64,000 nt of DNA from Cryptomeria japonica (Eukaryota > Streptophyta > Pinopsida > Cupressales > Cupressaceae). Where the stretch lies: assembly GCF_030272615.1 (NCBI RefSeq), contig NC_081407.1:97385897-97449896 (forward strand). The letters run 5' to 3'. Made by a program: the position numbers and the translations under genes. Below are positions 22,171 through 34,745 of the stretch, piece by piece (the stretch's first letter is position 1; each line of letters starts with the position of its first letter). Under the pieces are notes generated by a model, which saw nothing but the letters and a program-made list of their open reading frames with translations, was not told the origin of the DNA and did not search any database.

Positions 22171-24646
22171 AGGCATGCTTGAGGGATCAACTTGTCGTAT
22201 GGGATTATTAAGTTGTTGCATATAATTCTTCAAGGCATTCAATTCTTTTTCTAGCTTCTTACCATGTTGTAGCTCAATTTGTAATCTCTCACGAATTGTC
22301 TTCACTATATCATCCAAGTCCTCCATTGCCTGCTCCTTAGTAATAGGTCCTAACTCAATTGTCTCCAAATCATACTCATCATCAGTGAGCTCACCTTGAG
22401 GCTTGTCCACTCTTGGAGTAGCAATCTGTATGACTCGGGATCCAACATTGTCTTTTGTGATCTTTGAAAGTTTGGTGGCCTATTCAAGAAGTCATCCAAG
22501 TTGTCAATTGTTTCATCTTCAGTTACTATCACTTCCTTGTTTATTCTTTCTTGCAGCCATGCCCGAATGGTGGATCTTTCCTTCTCTACTTGTAACTCCT
22601 TGATTTGTTGTTCTGCTTGAGGTGGAGAAGTCGCCTCATCATCATGATTTCATATATCAACATTCCACGTATTCATCTTCGACATCCTTGTCATTTGGAA
22701 CTGCTTCTTGTGCTCTTGGAGGAACTTGTACATGGGGTTGCTTTCCTTTAGCTATCCTATCTCCTTGATTATTATGTATAGTGGATTCTAGTGATTCATT
22801 TGCACCTTGATCACTACCTCCCTTCCAAATTGATTGACCCTCATTGTTGGCCGTCTTGTTCCTATTGACCTCATGGATGGAAGAGGTGCTAGTGGAAGGA
22901 TGAACTTGTTCTTTGCTTCTTCTGCTTTGACCCCTCCTTATGACTTCCTTTTCTTTTAGAGCTCATGGGCTCAGTTGACTGGGTAGTATCCTCGCTTATG
23001 CTTACGCTTTTTGTTTCCTCATCTGAAGAATCCGGATCTCCCTTCATATCAAAGGCGAGCTGCACATTTTTTCTATTCAATTAGTTATTTTGATATTCTA
23101 CCCATCCTTTTGAAGACGGGTTTCATCAACTCATTCATATCAATGACTTCTACTTCAACCAAATTCACTTCCACTTCTTTATCCTTTACCTACTCATAAG
23201 CACACTGGAGTCGCCTCCCATCATCCTGCACTTGATCTGGGATTGTGAACACTCTAAATATTCTGATGATATCTATAGGCAATTTGGAAAACATCATTTT
23301 TCTAATCTTAAAATCATCTTTGACATTCATCAAATAGTCCTCCATATGTGGCCTATGAATGTAGCTATTACCATTCTTCCTCAACTTGCCATATGGATCA
23401 AAATTAATTCTTGAAGGATCTTTAGTGAAGGGATAAAATTTCATCTCCTCTAATCTCTCAGTTACTTGTAAAGATGGACATACCTCCAATGATTGTCCAA
23501 CCACAATGGGAAAGGAAATCCTAGTCTTATGTTTGTCCTTAAGAGTCTTGTCATATGCAACTAATTGTCTCAACACCTCTAACAAAACCATCTTGTTGGT
23601 AGGATAACGCGGAAGCTTGTATGGTGGAGATGAGCATCGTTGAACTCGTATGTAAGTGAAATTGAGAAACTGAATGAACCAAGCACCGTATTTCTTCACC
23701 AAGTCTTGTGCCTGCGGGGATAACCTTTGATGGATGCCGCCTTGCAACTTTCTTGTTATATGCATGGAGAAGGCATCATCCACTCTCTGATAATGAGCCT
23801 TGTTATGAAAATGCAGTTGTGTGTAGTTCTCACATACCCTTATTTCCCTTTCCATTTCCTACTGGGCCTCTATACATCAATCCGGCATACTCATGATTTC
23901 TGGCAAGAGAGTATATGATGTAGGAGCTCATATGAAATGTTTGCTGCACTCAAGTCTTCTCAGTTGAAGATCAAGGTTGTTGCTTATAATCTTGGCCCAA
24001 TTGATCTTTTCATTTCTAGTTGTCACTACTTCCATGAAGTAGAACATCCAATTCTCAAATGAGAGGCATGTGGACTTCCCATGATCCTGTTGAGTAGAGT
24101 AATTAGATCATTGAATTCCTCTTTGAAGTCCGTTCAGTGGAGCTTGCTTGGTACTTTGCTAAGAGCAGGCCGAGCCTTTGACAACCAATACTTGTTGATG
24201 ATACTTAGGCATTTATCGGGGTCATCCTCATACATTGCTAGTGCTGCTTCTTTATTTTTGAATATCATATCCTTAGGCTTGGGTATGTTGAATGCCTCAC
24301 TAATAGCAGTCTTTGACAAGAATGCTAATACTTTTCCATCAGGTGTCTTTATTTGTCTTGTTTTGACATCATAGTGTCTCGCACTTTCAACTATTAGTTC
24401 ATTGCATTGGATGGTAGGAAAGAAACCAGCCGCTTGGACAACTCCACTTTCAATCATTTTCTCTGAAATCCCAGTTGGCTTGCTTGTGTAGAGAATGCCT
24501 TGAAACTTCTTCATGTCAATCTTGCCCAAGCTGGTGTCTCCCACATTTGCCCATAGTGAGGTAATCTTTGATTCAGGTAGTGCTCCTTTCACATCTTCCT
24601 TGATGAGAGCTTGCCTTGTGAGACCTCCAGCTTTCGAGGATGCCAT
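22153..24646 (-). pseudogene. LTR-borne reading frame copy O2
   Basis: The ATG at 24646 opens MASSKAGGLTRQALIKED and continues with SGVVQAAGFFPTIQCNELIV and SEAFNIPKPKDM down to 24134. A disrupted stretch follows to 23856. The frame 23855-23190 is well conserved with O1 (DDAFSMHITRKLQGGIHQRL, YPTNKMVLLEVLRQL, MEDYLMNVKDDFKIRK). A basic linker (SSKRKGSHKEGSKQKKQR, 23080-22889) and a coiled coil (IRERLQIELQHGKKLEKELN, 22410-22153) complete it. The architecture equals O1: helical N-terminal domain, charged linker, coiled coil. Several stops and shifts make it non-functional. It begins 0.85 kb inside an LTR-type start at 25498 and shares the upstream phrase AGATCCTAACTT with O1. No function can be assigned. 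Confidence 0.75.
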
Positions 24647-25498
24647 CTACCTCTTGGAAGAATCGTCCAAGTTAGGATCTTAATATGATATTAATGTTTG
24701 CACAACTGAAAATCTTCTATTAGGTTAGCAATACACTTTTAGAGTGAATACTTCATTTAAAATCTTAATGAATTGCTAAACTTAAATGCTGATCCTAAAA
24801 CTTAAATAGTGAAAAATCTGACTTTGCTTCGAAGATGCTTACCAAATTTGTAAATAAATTTTGATTAAAACACGAATCAGCCAATGATGACAAAAATTCT
24901 CAATTAAAACCCTCTCAAAACCCTCTCAAGGGAGGTTAGGATGGGGTATAAAGGGGGTAGTGAATAAAGTTTAGGATATGTTGGGGAGAGATAGAAGAAT
25001 AGGAAGGTGGATAGATAGGGGGGTTAGGCCAAGGGAAGTAAAGGGATAAAGGATGGATAAGGGATAGGATTGGTTGGAAGCGAGGTGGAAAGATGGAAGG
25101 AAGATGGAGGTGGATGGACGGAAGGGATGGGTAGAGAGAGGCATAAAGGATGTCACGGCTAGGGAAGGTATGAAGGATAAGGATATGAAATGGAGGATAT
25201 GGAATGAATGGAAGGATGCAAGAAGGATATGCTTCACTTCTTATAATCCAAAATTTTATCACTTAGGCAATTTTCACATAAGAACGCCACTTCAAGCTCA
25301 AGCAATCGAATTCGAATCTCTCAAACAACCGCATCTCAACCTTGATCTTAATCACCAATCCAATTTCTCTAGGAGCTAATATGACTCATTTCATCCTAAG
25401 TAGAGACCTGGAATACTAATAGGCTGCCCAAAACTGAAACTGCAAGCAAAAAGAGGGTCTTCATCTGCAATAGGGCGATGTGTGAAATGGTCACAACA
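24647..25498 (-). repeat. 5' start of giant LTR O2
   Basis: On the minus strand it starts TGTTGTGACCATTTCACACA at 25498, matching the starts of the solo LTRs at 54925, 54987 and 63213 (TGTTGTGA then TTCACACAT(C/T)GCCC). Between this start and the ATG at 24646 there is no TATA box, LTR end or PBS. The segment 24936-25260 is a purine-rich GGATGGA-type low-complexity stretch; its open frames in both directions are composition artefacts. CATAG at 25499-25503 could be a target duplication copy. Confidence 0.65.
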
Positions 25499-26640
25499 CA
25501 TAGGAGACATTATACTCTCTTTCTTTTTTTGGATAAGGTTCTTCCTCTTTAAGCTCTTCAACTTGATTATTATCAAGTTTATTTTCTTCCTCATTATTGG
25601 GTCTTCCATCTATGTAATGAACTTTTCCCTTGCCCCTGCAATTGTGCTTTGGTTTCCATTGTTCTTTGCATGTAAAGAAAATTTTCTTCTCCTTGGTGAC
25701 ACTTCCTTCTCTTGTATCTTTCTTGGGTGCTTCCTTCCGATATGGTGGTTTTGTTTTTTCATTAGCCATAGGTGTACTAGACTCCATATCTGAGGCTTTC
25801 TTCATAGCTTCTTGGGGGGTGCTAGCGTTGAGGGATTTGACCCAACCCCTGAGAGGATCCTTTAGTCCATCTACAAACAATACAACCAATCTCTTTATAG
25901 ATATGTCAGTAACCAATACTAATAGTCTTTGAAATTTTCTAATAAATTCCTCAATTGATCCCTCTTGTTTTAATTGTGCTAGCTCTTTAAAATAAAGTTC
26001 AAGATCTTTGTTGTTGAACCTTTCGATCAACCTCTCTATAAAATCCATGTATGAGGTGATTTAAACGTCATCCATGGTGATCATGCCGTGGTACCACCAC
26101 TCATGTGCAACTCTGTCTAGGTGTAAAGCCGCAAATTTGATGGCTTCTTCTTTTGTCATGGGATTGAATTGAAAATAGGTGTCAACTTTTTGTACCCAAG
26201 CATGTGTCGTGGTTTCGCTTGAACCATTAGAATATGGTAGGTTAAGTTTTCCTATCTTCTTCTTTAGACCCAAGTGATGATCCTTCTTTGGTAAGTGCTT
26301 CATTCTCACATCCATGTAGTCCTCAAGGGACATTTCTATTTGTAATCCTCCATTCATCCAATCTTACCGGAATTGCTCTTGTAGTTCAACTAAGGTAGGT
26401 TCATTGTTCCTTTGTTAATATATTTTCGAAGCAAACATAGGAATCATTGGTCTAAATTTTGAGGCATGAAGTTTTGAACACCCTTCATTACCTCTTCTTT
26501 CTTCCTGTTTGTTATGATCAAAATTGACCATAGTTTCAGTCAATGCTTGTAATAATTGTCTTATCTGTTGTTTATTTTGTTGTTCCTCCATGAATTGATT
26601 CATTTTATTATTGAATTCTCCCATGCTGTCTCTTTTAGCT
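25499..26640 (-). pseudogene. gag: Chromovirus gag fragment
   Basis: Three minus-strand pieces give one gag: 26624-26415, 26357-26061 and 26048-25491. They contain HLDRVAHEWWYHGMIT, FKELAQLKQEGSIEEFIRKF and LKDPLRGWVKSLNAS, followed by TPQEAMKKASDME. These align with the gag at 5366-5725. The zinc finger reads FFTCKEQWKPKHNC, so its first cysteine is replaced. Stops separate the pieces and pol is missing: the giant LTR O2 abuts the C-terminal side at 25498 and a copia LTR abuts the N-terminal side at 26641. It marks an older chromovirus broken by later insertions. Confidence 0.9.
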
Positions 26641-27372
26641 TGTTAACCCTAATATAACTTCAACCAAGGGCACAAACAGTAGTATGAACAGCAGCATGAA
26701 AATCTGAACTATGACAAACTTATTTGCAAATATCCTTGACTGAGAATGATGCGCTAATCAGATAAGACAATTCGCTGGTCAAGGGGCCAAGTTGCAGACC
26801 ATGAAGATGATTCGCTGCTCCCAAAATAAGTTCGCTGTCCCTGGAACAGAACTTGCTGCCTTAGGAAATATATTCACTGATCAGACAGTAGGTTTGTTGG
26901 CCTTAGAGATGGACTTGCTGATCAGAAGAAGTCATTTGCAGACCCAGTAAGTGATTAGCTGATGAGATGATACAATTCACTATTCTTCTGAAGGTAGATG
27001 ATCGCAGAACTAACTAAAAATGAGTGAATCAATATATATTTGAAGCATGAATGAACTTTGCTTATATATGTGACTTTATCCACCTAATTCATCCTAGGTC
27101 GGCTCACAAGGATAACAATTAATAATAATATAATGCTCTAAACTTGGTGCCCAATATAGGGTCAGCCCCATTACATTTACAAGTTATAATGTTCAATATA
27201 GGGTTAGCCCTATTCACAAGTTACATCGCCCATTATAGGGCCAAACCAAGTTACAAGTTACATGACTATTATAGGGTCGGCTCTATAGTAATTACAAGTT
27301 ACATTATGCGTTTGGGTCCAGCCCAATACAAGTAATACTTATATTTGATCCCAACTAGCTATTATTTTAACA
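26641..27372 (-). repeat. 3' LTR of the minus-strand copia, internally deleted
   Basis: From 26651 it matches 31258 onward nearly base for base (CAACCAAGGGCACAAACAGT, AGGGTCGGCTCTATAGTAAT). TTCGCTG/TTGCTG phrases recur every 20-30 bp between 26770 and 26990. The first bases TGTTAACCC join directly to TAATATAAC, consistent with a deletion. Confidence 0.85.
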
Positions 27373-27416
27373 CTCCCTCTTAGCTAGGGAGGATTATAGC
27401 CAAATAACAAATCATC

Positions 27417-27905
27417 ATGGACCTTTCCATGATATCCATCTTGCATTGCCCACAAAGGATGGACCCAAAAACTTTATTATGCACACTTGCAAGAAATGAA
27501 TACACACAAATATATAAATACACATCATGAACATCTTTCATGATATCCATCTTGCATTGCCCACAGATGATGGATCCACCTTGCATTGCCCGCAGATGAT
27601 GGATCCACCTTGCATTGCCCGCAGAGGGTGAGAAAAGGTCTTACACCTCAAAACTTCTCTACTGAGAAGAATAACCTGCCACCTTGCTTTCCACAGAGGG
27701 TGGTTCCACGTTGCATTGCCCGTAGAGGGTGGAGGAGGTCTTTCACCTCAACCTTCTCCCAGAGAAGGATCTAATGTCACCTTGCATTGCTTACAGAGGG
27801 TGACTTCACCTTGCATTGCCCGCAAAGGGTGGAGGAGGTCTTTCACCTCAACCTTCTCCTAGAGAAGGATTCAATGTCACCATGCATTGCCCGCAGAGGG
27901 TGGAA
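27417..27905 (-). repeat. Minisatellite between copia 3' LTR and RNase H
   Basis: About nine copies of a 25-27-bp unit CACCTTGCATTGCCCGCAGAGGG(TG) occur, some adjacent and some separated by AGGTCTTTCACCTCAACCTT blocks that are repeated themselves. Each unit is flanked by CCACC and GGTGG, so it can fold back. Plus-strand frames across it are artefacts of the repeat. Confidence 0.85.
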
Positions 27906-27999
27906 GATGCAACTTAATGCATCACTAGGACAGAGACTCCCTCTCAGCCAAGGCTGTGTTCTCCACAATTTCCAAGTCTCTTTCTGAAGCACACAAACT

Positions 28000-29215
28000 T
28001 CACTTGAACACAAGGCTTGGCGAGAACAACTGCAATATGCTCATCGATGATGACATATTCAACTGAATGGCACCTTTCTGTACCATATCATGGATATAGT
28101 GATAATGAGTTTTCACATGTTTTGGTCTGTCATGAAACACGGGATTAACAAACATCTCAATACAATTCTGATTGTTACAATTAATGACTGAGGGTTCCCA
28201 AGTTTGCCCAAACAACCTAGCAAGAAGCTTTGTGAAGCCACACTGCTTCACAATATACTCAGCTTCAGTAGTGCTCAACGCAACTCAGGACTGATTCCTG
28301 TTGACCCAAGAGATTAGAGCAGAACTCAAGTTGAAGCAAATTCCTGAAGTGTTTTAACACTTCTTGCCCAATCAGAATCTGAGTAGCCTTCTAAGGTGAT
28401 GACAATGTTGATTGGATACTTCAGCCCGTAGCCAACTCTTTCTCGCAAATATCTCAAGATATCCTTGGTTGCAACAAGATGAACATGCTTAGGTTTGTTC
28501 ATGAACTGCCTAAAGAGCACTCACTACATAACAAATATTATGTCTAGTGTTAACTAGATGCATTGAGGATCCAATCAACTACCTGTACTTCGATGGATCT
28601 GCAAAATCAGATTTAGCTGCAGATAAACTCAATTTCTATAAGAGTAGACAAAGGTTTACAATCCATCATATCAATGGCATATTTTTCTTGACTAAGGATA
28701 AGATCTTTGCCATACTTCTAGTCCTAGACAATAATGCATTACGTCTAGATCTTTCATTCCAAATTCAGTGGCTAATTCTTTCTTACATCTAATGATGAGA
28801 CTATCTCTAAGACTCTAACAGTTAGAAATAAATCATCCACATATATATAAGAAACAAAATTAGCAATTCACTATTGAATTCTTTAAAGTAAAGGTTAGAA
28901 TCAGCATCATTCTTGCAAGATCCTAAACTAATCAAATACTTGTCAATCTTCTCATACCAAGCTCAAGAAGCTTGCTTGAGGCCATAAAGAATTTTTCTTT
29001 AATCTGCACACATGAGATTCTCTATTTTGATTCTCATAACCTTCTAGTTATTCAATATAGACAACATTAAGAAAACAGTCTCTATATCCAACTTCCAGCC
29101 TGCAGAATTAGCTATAATGGTTCTAATATTAGTATATCTAGAAACAAGAGCAAATGTTTCCTTCTAACTATGAGCCACACATCTAGCTTCATATTTTCTC
29201 AAAAACTTCCATATG
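28000..29215 (-). pseudogene. pol: Copia RT and RNase H fragments
   Basis: Near 29200-28980 the minus strand reads ETFALVSRYTNIRTIIA, then a GWKLDIETVFL remnant and ILYGLKQAS, all RT landmarks. At 28520-28326 RNase H-side sequence shows NKPKHVHLVATKDILRYLR and GYSDSDWARSVKT. At 28278-28000 STTEAEYIVKQCG and NPVFHDRPKHVKTHYH are the RNase H end. Several stops and shifts separate them and the YVDD box is degraded. The fragments are in the expected order on the minus strand, which orients the element. Confidence 0.85.
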
Positions 29216-31054
29216 GAACTCCCTCTTGATTCTTAATGTAAAATTGTGGTAACCAAGTCTCATGAAGATATCATAATATAAGAATCAATCAAGGAAGGCA
29301 GCCAACATAAGTTACCATAAATCAAAGATGAGAAATGTCAATCTTTTCCTTACTTCACTTTTACGAAATGGACCCATAGTACAATCATTATGATCATGGC
29401 ATACCTTCAAGTGAAGAAACCAAGCTCCCTCTTAAGCTTGAAGGCATGGTAATTCAAGAATATCTTGGTGAGAGGCATCAACATGATTAAATATCTCTTT
29501 ATTGACTAGACTTCCACCATTGACAACATATGCCAAGATTGCTCAAAAGGATATTGCCAGTCTATGATCAACTTCAATCATAGTGTAAAGCTACACAACA
29601 TTCTTTAAATGTAAAATTGTTTTCCATAGTTGAATAACAAAGTTAGTTGTGCCTGATCACATTAGAAAACTAAGGCAAGTGTATGACATCAGAAAACTTT
29701 GACAATCTAACATTTTACAAAATCCATAAGCAAGGTATATAAGCCAAATTTTCTTTCCAGCCAATGCGTAAAATCGGATATGAGTATCAACCACTCAAAA
29801 GGATACACATTGTAGTTGAGCACAAGCGTATGATCAAAAGACAACTTCAATAAGTTAGATACCTCATTCATCTTAGGTTTCATCATCAAGAGAATACTTT
29901 CGTAAAAAAAAGTAATAGGTAGTATGCTCAAATTGAAGAGATAATATCACAATGAATATTATGTGAAGATAGTGAAAGCCATGACAGAAAATGCATTAGA
30001 GCTAAAGGCAATCATCTACACAAGAAGCGCAGAGCAAGGTTATAATAAATGTATAACAAAGAACATGAGAGCCTTTTATGAAGAGCTGAAGAGAACCAAG
30101 TGTTACACAGTCCCAGTCCTACATGCCAACCTTATTATAGAACAGAGACTACAGTCTGTATGATGTTAGGAGACACACCAGCAAGACTATTAAGCATTTT
30201 AAGATTTAGATAGAATATGATGCATCTGAACTATGCAGCAAGTATTATCAAAAGGAGATAGAAAGGTCATCATTGGGCACAGACACTAAATAGGATGACT
30301 AAGACATCTTACCTTTACATGCCTACCAAACCAATGATTAGAGGACACTATATGTTTTCAACCATGTTTCTGAATCTCCTATAATTTTATTCAGCTTTCA
30401 ATCTTCCTATTTGTGCTTGTTGTTATATCCATCATAATACTCCTAGTTTTATATCTGAATACACATGCTGAAATCCTAATTGCCAAGGATGTATTTAGAT
30501 CAATGCATCAATTTGGATCATTACATATTCATAGCCAACCACATCAAATAGGTTGAGAGATAAACATATTCAAAATAGAGAGTAGGGCATAGCCAAATAC
30601 TAACTTCAATAATTCAAACTAGATTATAACAAATTCTTAACACAAGAACAAAGCTCGAACTAGGGTGATTGTTACAAACCCTAGGAAGATAGTTATGCAA
30701 CCCTTAAAGGAATAAAAGGAATACTAAGATCTGAAAAACAAGTGCACAAACTGACATATGAAATCACCCTCAGATGAAGTAGTTAACAAGCAAGAGAACC
30801 TTGTGCACTAGATAAGACACCAATAACAATAAGGCAATCAGATGCAAATCTCCAAACCAAGTGGACCCTACAATTGAGAATAGATGAATGAGAACACCTG
30901 AAATCTTATTCTTGCTACGTCCCATCAATGCCTTCAATTTGTCAAGCAGACATTGTTGTTGAACTTTTTGATTCACCGTAGACTTCTTCAGCCCTAATTT
31001 GCACAAGAAGTACAGGTTCTTCCTTCAAACTGTTAGGCCTTATAGAAGGAACTT
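29216..31054 (-). other. Copia internal remnant without recognisable domains
   Basis: No frame longer than about 78 codons and no recognisable integrase or gag motif is visible. The frame 31006-30770 (KKSTVNQKVQQQCLLDKLKA) begins just after the PBS and could be a gag start remnant, but this is weak. Confidence 0.45.
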
Positions 31055-31067
31055 GGCTCTGATACCA
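31055..31067 (-). other. Primer binding site, tRNA-iMet type (minus copia)
   Basis: Minus strand TGGTATCAGAGCC lies immediately inside the right LTR boundary at 31068. Confidence 0.88.
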
Positions 31068-31985
31068 TGTTAATTTTATATCAGATTAATAGCAATAATC
31101 AGAAATAACACAATAAACACTTAAAACACAAGAGTACCCTGGGAAAATCTCCCTCTTGGAGGTGAAAAACCTAGCAACTAAATCTCTGCTTATATTTAGA
31201 CAATATCAGTATGTGTCTTTACAACTTTGCTTCAACACTTGAAGCAATGTGAACAACATAATATAACTTCAACCAAGGGCACAAACAGTAGTATAAACAG
31301 CAGCATGAAAATCTGAACTATGACAAACTTATCTGCAAATATCCTTGACTGAGAATGATGCACTAATCAAAGAAGACAATTTGCTGGTCAAGGAGCCAAG
31401 TTGCAGACCATGAAGATGATTCGTTGCTCCTAGAATAAGTTCGCTATCCCTGGAACAAAACTTGCTGCCTTAGGAAATGTATTCGCTGATCAGACAGTAG
31501 GTTCGTTGGCCTTAGAGATGGACTTGCTGATCAGAAGAAGTCATTCCCAGACCCAGTAAGTGATTCGCTGATGAGATGATACAATTCACTATTCTGCTGA
31601 AGGTAGATGATCGCAGAACTAACCGAAAATGAGTGAATGAATATATATTTGAAGCATGAATGAACTTTGCTTATATATGTGACTTTATCCACCTAATTCA
31701 TCCTAGGTCGGCTTACAAGGATAACAATTAATTATAATATAATGCTCTAAACTTGGTGCCCAATATAGGGTCCGCCCCATTACATTTACAAGTTACAATG
31801 GTCAATATACGGTTAGCCCTATTCACAAGTTACATCGCCCATTATAGGGCCAGACCAGATTACAAGTTACATTGACTATTATAGGGTCGGCTCTATAGTA
31901 ATTACAAGTTACATTATGCGTTTGGGTCCAGCCCAATACAAATAATACTTATATTTGATCCAAACTAGCTATTATTTCAGCAACA
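31068..31985 (-). repeat. 5' LTR of the minus-strand copia
   Basis: 918 bp, starting TGTTGCTGAAATAATAGC at 31985 on the minus strand and ending TAAAATTAACA at 31068. The region 31258-31985 matches the left LTR. Confidence 0.85.
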
Positions 31986-34615
31986 TTCACATAAGATCTA
32001 ACAATTGAGAGACATGAGGAAACAAAAGATTTATGTGGAAACCCTTACGAGAGAAAAACAAAATGTAGGCGCTAACCCCCACTGCTAAGCACCAACTTAG
32101 TGAGAGACACTAATCTCTACTTTATTCACAAATCTGATTATAGTTCCTTCACAAGTCAATATATTTCGTTTATAATTCTGCATATATTCTTCTTCTCAAA
32201 TCTTCATATAATCTCATTCAGAATCTGCCTTTCAATTATCCTCTATTGTTTTCTTCATAAACACATCTGCCTTGATAAAATGTTTATTCTTTATTCTACT
32301 CTTCTTGTGTTTATATGATGTACCTTTTTTTTGGCTCCACACTTGCTTCCTTCTCCATAATGTTTATTCTTCACATATTTCATTTCTACACCCCTATCAT
32401 CTCTCCACACAATTCTTATTCCATTTTATATCTTCATATATTGATCGCTGTTATCTAATATAACATTGCTGTCCTTTTAGACCTCTATTCGCTTCTTATT
32501 AGAACATATTATCATTGCCTTTTTAATGATCTTAATCGCTGTTCTTCAAACTTGAATTACTCAGTGTAATTGCCGTTGTTAATAACCTCTTATATCTGAC
32601 TTCTCTTAGTTTTTATCGCTGTCTTGTATTAATTAATTGCTGCTCAAAGAAACATGATTGCTGCTATTCCTTCACTTAAATTACTCCTCATAGTCGCAAT
32701 TTATATATATAGACTCGCTAGAACTCACCTGGATTCAGCCTACTATTCCTTCACTTAAATTACTTTGATTTATTGTTTTGATATTTGTTTGGAACATTTG
32801 ATGTCATGGATTTCATATTCCATGAGTTTTATATATATTTAACAATATTTATACATCTAAATGTGCTATTTCCTTCAACTATAATTTGCATTTAAAATTA
32901 TGTGATCAATGTATACTTGTGTATTTAATAAAGGGTGCATGAAAAAAAAAATTCAATCTTTAAAAAGGTCTAAATTTCTTGGGTTTTTCACTTGCCGAGT
33001 CTGCGTCGAGTTTTTTTGCCGAGTCTTGAGTCGAGTCACCCTCATCGAGTTCGCGCCGAGTTTGAGTCTCATTTCTATGATATATATATATATCCCGCCA
33101 AGATTAGTTAATACACCGATTTCATTTGCAAAGTCAGCCAGCAATAGATAGAGACTTTCATATGATGAAAGTGCCAATATGATGGTGGTCTCCTAGCCTA
33201 CCATAGAAGTTAGCCATCCTTAGCGATCCTTAGATGATCTTAATGAAGCAATTTATGGCCTTTCACCCATAGCGATTTCTTCCTTTGACATCAATGACAA
33301 CAATATGACTCCCTTCTCTCCTTTGACATCAATGACAACAATATTTGCAACAAGATATACTCTGGGAAAACCCCTAAAAGAAAATACCCAACCTCCAAAA
33401 GTATCCACACTCAATGTATTATTCAACAATAAAATCATTACAATATACCTATAGAATCTCCATGAATACATCTGAAACATCAAGCTTCTTCAATGCATCC
33501 TCCATGTATCCAAGCATATAACCACACATCACATTCCATGCTTCAAATATACACTCAACAAGAAAGCTAAATACAAATAACAACCTGCTCAATTTAGCCA
33601 ACCCCAACCAATAAACATGTTCTTTATTTTATAGATTCAAATTCACACAAATACAACCAAATTGTAAGGTAAAACCATGTGCCTTTAACTATGGGTGCAC
33701 AAAACCATTGAACCCAATTTCTTTTTTTTTGGTATTAAGTTTTCCAAATGTTAAATATTTTTCCAATACACAATCGACATATAAAATACGTAACCAATGT
33801 CACATACAACTTTAGAAATGGACCCAAATAAATATTTAATATGGCTAAACATACCCAAAGAGGCACCGCAAATAAATACTTATTTTACATCATTAAAATC
33901 CACTACAGAAAGCCAAGAGGGTTTTTATCCTCCAAATCTCCAACACCAAGAGTTTTCATTCTTGAATGCTTCAATATCTAAAATGGAAAGAATAATGAAA
34001 TGACAAAATCAAATGATTTGCTTCAGATCCTCTAATTTGTTTAATTTTGATTTATTTTCCTCTCCAAGTATTTAAAAATATTTTTATAGTAGATCCAATA
34101 CACTTATTTAATCATTACATAAAACCTACAATAATATTCTGAAAATAAAGTGACAAGACTCAACTAAAATTATTATAAATTCTTGTAGTTCTAAAAGGGG
34201 TCATGACAATTAATGTTAATGTCAACTCTTGGCAAAGACAAAAGTTACTTTGGAATGATTGGCACTTGTCTATTTCATGATTACAATAAATCATGTTAAT
34301 CAATGGTGCCAACTTACACCTCCTATGGGCATTCCTATGGAGGTAGAGGTGCGTATGAAAGCAACTAAAGGGAGAAGTGACCAATATTCAAGGCCACTTG
34401 AGTATCAAGGAGGGAAAATATTTTCCCAAAATGAATCTGTGAGAATTGAGTTCACCATACAAAGCCTTTTCTAATCTAGAACATTTCAACATGGAGAAAG
34501 AGGTGAAAGGAGTTAAGTTTCTCATCCAATGGATAGGACTAGTTGAACAGTCACACATCAGTATCTTCTAGGTTTATAAATCTTGATTAGCAAAACGTAA
34601 GTAATATATGTTAAT
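31986..34615. other. AT-rich intergenic DNA; no gene seen
   Basis: I found no coding frame with recognisable content. Short features: TTATTC-rich pyrimidine sequence at 32100-32480, a run of eight or so CCGAGT/CGAGT motifs at 32994-33075, and a duplicated CCTTTGACATCAATGACAAC block at 33291 and 33321. It may hold old repeat remnants that I cannot classify. Confidence 0.5.
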
Positions 34616-34745
34616 AGCAAGGTTATCGGGTCACTGGGTCGAAGTCCAATTCGAATCAGGCCCGGGTTCGAGGCTGGTCCGTTGTGGGTCAGGGCAGGGT
34701 CCTACCGAACCTGGGCAGACCTGATGCAAATTTGCACTGAAAAAT
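34616..34745 (+). repeat. GC-rich candidate hAT subterminal region
   Basis: A sharp GC-rich patch (GGGTCACTGGGTCGAAGTCC, CCCGGGTTCGAGGC) lies 560 bp before the hAT coding region. Its complement loosely resembles 47115-47165 (CCCCACAAACCGAACCCTC, TTGAACTGGAATC), as expected of inverted subterminal repeats. No clean terminal inverted repeat or 8-bp duplication was found. Confidence 0.3.

Larger units (their letters stand above)
26641..31985 (-). mobile_element. Decayed Ty1/copia element, minus strand
   Basis: Related LTRs at 26641-27372 and 31068-31985 flank about 3.7 kb of degenerate copia sequence. The PBS (31055-31067) and a PPT-like tract (27373-27384, GCTAAGAGGGAG on the minus strand) support the limits. 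The left LTR lacks about 190 bp near its outer end that the right LTR keeps (31080-31255). No matching target duplication is visible (TAGCT left, TTCAC right), so a terminal deletion is likely. RT and RNase H fragments are recognisable; gag and integrase are not. Confidence 0.82.

Noticed and set aside
24936-25379. Two minus-strand frames rich in P, S, H and a plus-strand frame rich in K, G, W
   Set aside because: They overlap on a GGATGGA low-complexity stretch within an LTR, so length comes from composition.
32994-33075. Run of CCGAGT/CGAGT motifs as a regulatory cluster
   Set aside because: Short, irregular and without a nearby gene or element end; may be a decayed hAT subterminal region, but support is too thin.
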